From NCBI RefSeq assembly GCF_020217025.1, contig NZ_JAIWOF010000002.1:1-10000 (forward strand): a DNA stretch of 10,000 bases, read 5' to 3'. The stretch is from Flavobacterium sp. (lineage in GTDB: Bacteria; Bacteroidota; Bacteroidia; Flavobacteriales; Flavobacteriaceae). Every line of letters begins with the position of its first letter. Within the stretch, counting starts at the first letter, position 1. The notes beneath the pieces were generated by a model. The model was not told where the DNA came from. It was given only the letters and a program-made list of their open reading frames with translations, and did not search any database. Shown here in pieces: positions 5,896 through 10,000 of this stretch. The translations under genes and the position numbers were made by a program.

Positions 5896-7176
5896 TTATT
5901 TATTTAAAATTAACTGTTTCAATATTTGCCCAAATTCGTACATATCTTCGAATGAACAATAGAATGGTGCAGGCGCTAAACGAATTACATTTGGCTCTCT
6001 CCAATCCGTAATTACGCCGTTTTTCATTAATCTATCGAATAACTCTCTTCCTTGTCCGTGAAGGTATACTGACAACTGACATCCGCGCTCTTCTTGGTTT
6101 GATGGTGTTAAAATTTCAAAGTCAGCTCCTTCTAATTCTTTGTCGATTTCGTGTAAAATGAATTCTAAATAAGAAGTTATTAAATTTCGTTTTGTGATTA
6201 GTTTATCCATCCCAACCTCAGCAAACATTTCTACCGAAGCTAAATAAGGTGCTAAAGATAAAATTGGGAGATTACTAATTTGCCATCCATCTGCTCCATG
6301 AACAGGGTCAAAATCAGGTTCCATTTTAAAACGACGCTCTTTATTGTGTCCGTACCAACCCGCAAAACGTTTTAATTCTTTATCGTTATGATGTTTTTCG
6401 TGAACAAAAAATCCCGAAGCATTTCCTGGTCCAGAATTCATATATTTATAACTACACCAAGCAGCGAAGTCTACGTTCCAATCGTGCAAATCTAACTTGA
6501 TGTTTCCTGCAGCGTGAGCTAAATCCCAACCTACATAAGCGCCTTGTTTTTGTCCGGCTGCTGTAATGGTTTTCATATCAAACACTTGTCCAGTGTAATA
6601 ATTCACTCCACCTATTAAGACTAAAGCTAATTCACTACCTACTTCCTCAATTTTAGCCAAAACATCTTCTAATCGAATATTTGCTTCTCCATCTCTTCGT
6701 TTGATTTCAACGATAGCGTCCTTTGGGTCATAACCGTGAAATTTTACCTGACTTTGGAACATGTATTGGTCGCTTGGAAACGCTTTTTCCTCACAAATAA
6801 TTTTATATTTCTGTGGTGTTGGATTATAAAAAGACACCATTAATAAGTGAAGATTTACTGTTAAAGTATTCATTACTCCTACTTCTTTTGGCTTTGCCCC
6901 AACGATATCACTCAAAGGAACTGCAAAACGCTCCTGATAATCCCACCAAGGTTTATCAGAATAAAAATGACCTTCTACTGCCAAATTAGCCCAATCATTC
7001 ATTACTTCGTCAACGTAAGTTTTGGTTCTTTTTGGTTGAAGTCCGAGAGAATTTCCTGTAAAATAAATTACTTGTTTTCCGTTTACGTGTGGAAAATGAA
7101 ATTCATCTCTGTATTTTCTCAATTCATCTTGAGCATCTAAACTTTGTGCGAATTCGCGCGTATTTTGAAAAGTCAT
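5896..7176 (-). CDS. kynU: Kynureninase
   Basis: A 426-residue PLP enzyme of fold type I, the usual length for kynureninase. It cleaves L-kynurenine to anthranilate and alanine, or 3-hydroxykynurenine to 3-hydroxyanthranilate and alanine, in the cytoplasm. Visible hallmarks are YFTGNSLGLQP (38-48), AFPSDQY (132-138), GWDLAHAAGN (216-225, with D218 and H221 at the cofactor), WCSYKYMNSGPG (240-251, with K244 as the expected PLP-binding lysine), and the GWYGH and WQISNLPIL segments near the dimer active site. All are intact. The ATG at 7176 is well placed 14 bases or so after the predicted transcription start. An arginase-family gene follows. No other gene of the kynurenine pathway (dioxygenase, formamidase, monooxygenase, 3-hydroxyanthranilate dioxygenase) is in the window, so whether it serves NAD synthesis or tryptophan breakdown is open. 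Confidence 0.96.
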   Translation of the reverse strand: MTFQNTREFAQSLDAQDELRKYRDEFHFPHVNGKQVIYFTGNSLGLQPKRTKTYVDEVMNDWANLAVEGHFYSDKPWWDYQERFAVPLSDIVGAKPKEVGVMNTLTVNLHLLMVSFYNPTPQKYKIICEEKAFPSDQYMFQSQVKFHGYDPKDAIVEIKRRDGEANIRLEDVLAKIEEVGSELALVLIGGVNYYTGQVFDMKTITAAGQKQGAYVGWDLAHAAGNIKLDLHDWNVDFAAWCSYKYMNSGPGNASGFFVHEKHHNDKELKRFAGWYGHNKERRFKMEPDFDPVHGADGWQISNLPILSLAPYLASVEMFAEVGMDKLITKRNLITSYLEFILHEIDKELEGADFEILTPSNQEERGCQLSVYLHGQGRELFDRLMKNGVITDWREPNVIRLAPAPFYCSFEDMYEFGQILKQLILNK

Positions 7177-7196
7177 CTGTTTGGTTGTTTGGAAAA

Positions 7197-7227
7197 CAAA
7201 AGTAGTTAAAAGTTAGAAAGTGTCAAA
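7197..7227 (-). promoter_or_regulatory. Bacteroidota-type promoter for kynU
   Basis: On the minus strand TTTG (7224-7227) is followed after exactly 19 bases by TACTTTTG (7197-7204), a perfect match to the Bacteroidota housekeeping promoter consensus (TTTG, 17-23 bases, TAnnTTTG). The start of transcription would fall near 7190, leaving a short leader of about 14 bases before the kynU ATG. Confidence 0.7.
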
Positions 7228-7300
7228 GCAATAAAAATGTGAAAATTGGATTTCAGATTAATACTAACAGACTTTACATTTTTTGTGATTAGAAATAAAA

Positions 7301-7324
7301 AATCCCAACCTTTCGATTGGGATT
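7301..7324 (-). terminator. Intrinsic terminator of queA
   Basis: AATCCCAA (7301-7308) pairs perfectly with TTGGGATT (7317-7324), an 8-bp stem with an 8-nt loop, six bases after the queA stop codon. In the minus direction the stem is followed directly by TTTTTATTTCT, a good U-tract. It separates queA from kynU, which has its own promoter. Confidence 0.85.
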
Positions 7325-7330
7325 ATATAT

Positions 7331-8380
7331 TTAGATGATTAACATCGCATCTCCGTAAGAGTAAAAACGATATTTCTCTTTGATAGCTTCTTCGTAAGCT
7401 TTTTTCATTAAATCGTGACCACAGAAAGCTGAAATCATCATTAATAAAGTTGATTTTGGCGTATGGAAATTAGTAATCATACAATCTGCAATACTAAAGT
7501 CGTAAGGAGGATAAATAAATTTATTTGTCCAACCGGTGTAAGGATTTAACGTTCTTTGAGAAGAAACCGAACTTTCCATAGCTCTCATTGAAGTTGTTCC
7601 TACACAACATACTTTTTTCTTTTTAGCTTTTGCATTATTTACGATATCACACGCTTCTTGCGTAATAATCATTTCTTCCGAATCCATTTTGTGTTTCGAT
7701 AAATCTTCTACTTCAACTGGATTAAATGTTCCTAAACCAACGTGTAATGTTACTTCTGCAAAATCAACTCCTTTGATTTCTAAACGTTTTAATAAATGTT
7801 TAGAAAAGTGTAAACCAGCAGTTGGAGCTGCAACAGCACCTTCTTCTTTTGCATAAATCGTTTGGTAACGCTCAGCATCTTCTGGAGTTACTTCACGATT
7901 GATATATTTTGGTATTGGAGTTTCTCCAAGTTCTACTAATTTTTCTCTGAATTCTTCATACGAACCATCGTATAAGAAACGTAATGTTCTTCCACGAGAA
8001 GTCGTATTATCAATTACTTCAGCAACTAACGAATCGTCATCGCCAAAGTATAATTTATTTCCGATACGAATTTTACGAGCTGGATCTACTAAAACATCCC
8101 ACAAACGTTGCTCTGCATTTAATTCTCTTAATAAGAAAACTTCAATACGAGCACCTGTTTTTTCTTTATTTCCATATAAACGTGCTGGAAAAACTTTGGT
8201 ATTATTCAAAACCATTACATCGCCATCATCGAAATAATCAATAACGTCTTTGAATAATTTGTGCTCGATAGTATTTGTTTTTCTGTTAACCACCATTAAG
8301 CGAGATTCATCTCTGTTTTCGGTAGGAAATTCAGCTAATAATTCTTCTGGTAAATTGAAATTGAAATGAGATAATTTCAT
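7331..8380 (-). CDS. queA: S-adenosylmethionine:tRNA ribosyltransferase-isomerase (QueA)
   Basis: A 349-residue protein, full length for QueA. It transfers and isomerises the ribosyl part of S-adenosylmethionine onto 7-aminomethyl-7-deazaguanine in the anticodon wobble position of tRNAs (Tyr, His, Asn, Asp), giving epoxyqueuosine, the penultimate step of queuosine synthesis. Family motifs are all intact: [12 protein letters not shown] (57-68), AAPTAGLHF (184-192), [11 protein letters not shown] (212-222), [11 protein letters not shown] (260-270), FIYPPYDF (288-295), [16 protein letters not shown] (304-319) and [12 protein letters not shown] (337-348). The ATG at 8380 starts at the conserved N terminus ([16 protein letters not shown]). 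It is a single-gene unit: its promoter lies about 75-105 bases upstream, and a terminator follows the stop. The upstream gene in the same direction encodes an unrelated secreted protein, so no queuosine operon is seen. Confidence 0.97.
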   Translation of the reverse strand: MKLSHFNFNLPEELLAEFPTENRDESRLMVVNRKTNTIEHKLFKDVIDYFDDGDVMVLNNTKVFPARLYGNKEKTGARIEVFLLRELNAEQRLWDVLVDPARKIRIGNKLYFGDDDSLVAEVIDNTTSRGRTLRFLYDGSYEEFREKLVELGETPIPKYINREVTPEDAERYQTIYAKEEGAVAAPTAGLHFSKHLLKRLEIKGVDFAEVTLHVGLGTFNPVEVEDLSKHKMDSEEMIITQEACDIVNNAKAKKKKVCCVGTTSMRAMESSVSSQRTLNPYTGWTNKFIYPPYDFSIADCMITNFHTPKSTLLMMISAFCGHDLMKKAYEEAIKEKYRFYSYGDAMLII

Positions 8381-8453
8381 TTAAAAATATTTAAGAGTTT
8401 AAAAGTTTATGTGTTTAATAGTTTTCTTACTCAAAACACAAAAATTCAGTTCG

Positions 8454-8485
8454 CAAATATACGATTATGAAATAGGCGTTGTCAA
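8454..8485 (-). promoter_or_regulatory. Bacteroidota-type promoter for queA, -33 box inside a palindrome
   Basis: On the minus strand TATATTTG (8454-8461) matches the TAnnTTTG -7 box. CTTG (8483-8486, part of CTTGACA) lies 21 bases upstream and fits the -33 box, with one mismatch to TTTG. Transcription would start near 8447, giving an AT-rich leader of about 65 bases. The -33 box falls within the left arm of the palindrome at 8473-8535. Confidence 0.6.
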
Positions 8486-8535
8486 GTAAAAAGCGGTTTA
8501 TTTTACAAAACCCTTTGTTTACTAGACAACGCCTA
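8473..8535. repeat. 63-base near-perfect palindrome flanked by AAAT
   Basis: Bases 8473-8490 and 8518-8535 are inverted repeats over 18 bp with a single mismatch (8484 against 8524); each arm starts TAGGCGTTGTC and ends AGTAAA. Pairing continues inward with one bulge, a G-U and one mismatch to a GGTTT/AAACC core and an 8-base loop. Taking the element as AGGCG...CGCCT (8474-8534), AAAT occurs directly on each side (8470-8473, 8535-8538). It lies 21 bases after the stop of the sorting-domain gene, so it could protect or end that mRNA, although no U-tract follows. It could equally be a short palindromic mobile element such as a MITE or REP-like unit. Confidence 0.7.
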
Positions 8536-8556
8536 AATTTAAAACTAAAAAACTAA

Positions 8557-10000
8557 CTACTTAATTATAATTTTCTTTGTTGCAATGTTATTATCAACAT
8601 CTTGAATTCTTACCATATAAATTCCCGATGCCAAATCAGAAACATTGATTTGTTTTTGATTTGAATTTAACACTTTTTGCCCTTGAATGTTATAAATTTC
8701 TATGGATTGAATATCTAATTCCGTTTCAATGTTTAAAATATCGCGAACTGGATTTGGATATAAAGAAACTTCTAAATTGTTTTGGTTGAAATCTGAAGAT
8801 AAAAGTGTGTTGTTTGTGTATAAACTAGTAATATCAGCTTGATCTAAAGCATAATTAAAAATTCTCAAATCGTCAAATTGCATTGTTATAGTGTCATTAC
8901 CAATTCTAAAATTAGTTCCAGTTCCTGTATTTAATAATGGTCTTGCCACTGTTCCTACTAACATACCATCTAAATATAATTTAAGATTTGTACCATCAAA
9001 AATCAATACTAAATGTCTCCATGTATTTACAGCGTAAGTTCCTCCAAAATCATGATCATAAGAATAACCTTGAAAAAAGATATTCCCATTTGGCCCAAAA
9101 TAAGCTCCAAAAGTTCTATTAGCTGCAGCTGTTCCGTAAGAAAACAAACTTTTATAACCTGCATGACTTGGCGTTTTATACCAAAAAGAAATTGTTCTTG
9201 GGTTACCTTCAGTTGGTGCTGATGCATTACAAAAAGTTCCATTATTTGAATTTCCCACAACTTGTATTGCATTGTTTGAAACGGCGTTTCTATCTACAAC
9301 AAAAGAAGTCGTTGATGGAACATTTGCAAACGGAGTGTTTCCATTAATATTATTATATGTATTATTAAAAGTATATTCTGCTAATAAAATTGGAATTGCA
9401 GTTGTGGTAAAACTTGACACAGCACTAGTTGAAACACCAGCTGAATTGGTAGCTTCTACTTGATAATAATATGTAGTTGAAGGCGTTAAACCCGTTAAAC
9501 CAACATTTCCTGTCACTGTTGTATCGCCAGAAACCGAAAACCCAGTAACTTGATTAGTTAAACTTCCGCTAGATAAACCATATCTTACCAATGTAGTAGT
9601 AGCTAAACCTTTGTCCCAAACTGCATAATCTATGGAAGCAGTATTTGTTGAAATTGATGATGCAGCAACACTATAAATTCCAGGAGTTTGAGATGGAGTA
9701 GTAAAACTTCCTACTGCAGTTGTTGCTGTTCCAATAGAATTGGTTGCCTCAACTTGATAATAATAAGTAGTATTTGATGATAGTCCAGAAAGGTTGGCAA
9801 AACTTGCAACTGCTGTTGTTAAAGAAGTTGAAGAACCTGTGGCTTGATTTGTTAGACTTCCACTAGATAAACCATATCTCACTAAAGATGTTGTGGCATA
9901 TCCATTAGCATTTAGTGAATAATTTATCGTTGCTCCGTTGTAAGTTGCTGGACTAGAAGTAACTGAAATTGTTGGTGCTGCTGAAAGAGTTGTAAAAGAA
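8557..10000 (-). CDS. Secreted T9SS protein with Fn3-like repeats and LamG domain, 3' part
   Basis: The frame is open from the right edge of the window to a TAG at 8557-8559, so the N terminus and signal peptide are missing. Visible domains in order: the end of one repeat; two fibronectin-III-like repeats of 97-98 residues (9697-9987 and 9403-9696), each with LVRYGLSSGSLTNQ and TTYYYQVEATNS and ending SFTT; a LamG/concanavalin-like domain (about 8820-9380) from LLAEYTFNN through FDGTNLKLYLDG to FDDLRIFNYALDQ; and a type A T9SS sorting domain (8557-8768) with SLYPNPVRD, IEIYNIQGQKV and LASGIYMVRIQ, ending in a basic tail. The T9SS moves such proteins across the outer membrane and attaches or releases them. 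Fn3 plus LamG suggests adhesion or glycan binding at the surface. An internal GTG at 9882 is not the start, since it lies inside a repeat. Confidence 0.92.
   Translation of the reverse strand, partial: SFTTLSAAPTISVTSSPATYNGATINYSLNANGYATTSLVRYGLSSGSLTNQATGSSTSLTTAVASFANLSGLSSNTTYYYQVEATNSIGTATTAVGSFTTPSQTPGIYSVAASSISTNTASIDYAVWDKGLATTTLVRYGLSSGSLTNQVTGFSVSGDTTVTGNVGLTGLTPSTTYYYQVEATNSAGVSTSAVSSFTTTAIPILLAEYTFNNTYNNINGNTPFANVPSTTSFVVDRNAVSNNAIQVVGNSNNGTFCNASAPTEGNPRTISFWYKTPSHAGYKSLFSYGTAAANRTFGAYFGPNGNIFFQGYSYDHDFGGTYAVNTWRHLVLIFDGTNLKLYLDGMLVGTVARPLLNTGTGTNFRIGNDTITMQFDDLRIFNYALDQADITSLYTNNTLLSSDFNQNNLEVSLYPNPVRDILNIETELDIQSIEIYNIQGQKVLNSNQKQINVSDLASGIYMVRIQDVDNNIATKKIIIK
9403..9987 (-). 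repeat. Tandem ~294-base repeats encoding Fn3-like domains
   Basis: Two consecutive units of 97 and 98 codons share long stretches at the DNA level, for example around 9571-9586 and 9865-9880 (CTAGATAAACCATATCT type) and around 9461 and 9755 (TTGATAATAATA type), both exactly 294 bases apart. The protein identity is highest in the RYGLSSGSLTNQ and YYYQVEATNS strands. The array continues past the right edge, and the number of units there cannot be seen. Confidence 0.85.

Noticed and set aside
7899..8244. Plus-strand ORFs inside queA
   Set aside because: They lie fully within the intact queA gene on the other strand and resemble no known protein.

Overview
The window looks like a stretch of a low-GC Bacteroidota chromosome, most likely a Flavobacterium relative. 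The reasons are the AT-rich base composition, the Bacteroidota-type promoter motifs (TTTG, then about 19-21 nt, then TAnnTTTG), very short intergenic spacing, an Fe-S photolyase operon of the kind found in marine and freshwater flavobacteria, and a protein with a C-terminal type IX secretion (T9SS) sorting domain. No rRNA, tRNA, CRISPR array or insertion sequence was seen. No intergenic stretch exceeds 300 bases.

Left part (2-3406, plus strand): a tightly packed operon with a flavin reductase family protein (its 5' end is outside the window), a 46-residue DUF2256 Cys protein too short for most ORF callers, a DASH-type cryptochrome/photolyase, and a bacterial (6-4) photolyase of the Fe-S (FeS-BCP/PhrB) class. 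The junctions are a 1-base overlap, a 1-base gap and a 0-base gap, so the four genes are almost certainly translated from one transcript. The set fits light-driven DNA repair: two flavin photolyases, a flavin-handling enzyme and a small putative metal-binding partner. A hairpin at 3409-3435 ends the operon and also serves the converging gene.

Middle (3461-7176, minus strand): reading in the direction of transcription, kynureninase (kynU) has a textbook promoter upstream and is followed after 46 bases by an arginase/ureohydrolase-family enzyme with all six metal ligands. Next come a NUMOD4/HNH-like protein with a C-terminal helix-turn-helix, and then a small putative lipoprotein of unknown function. 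The arginase-family enzyme may or may not act in tryptophan/kynurenine breakdown; its substrate cannot be read from the sequence.

Right part (7331-10000, minus strand): queA (queuosine tRNA modification) with its own promoter and a good intrinsic terminator, preceded by the 3' part of a large secreted protein built from about 98-residue fibronectin-III-like repeats, a LamG domain and the T9SS sorting domain. Between these two genes lies a 63-base, nearly perfect palindrome flanked by AAAT on both sides. One of its arms carries the apparent -33 box of the queA promoter; this is the most unusual non-coding structure in the window.

No clearly new multi-gene system was found. The best leads are the palindrome, the unassigned arginase-family enzyme behind kynU, the probably repurposed HNH-like protein, and the DUF2256 protein in the photolyase operon.
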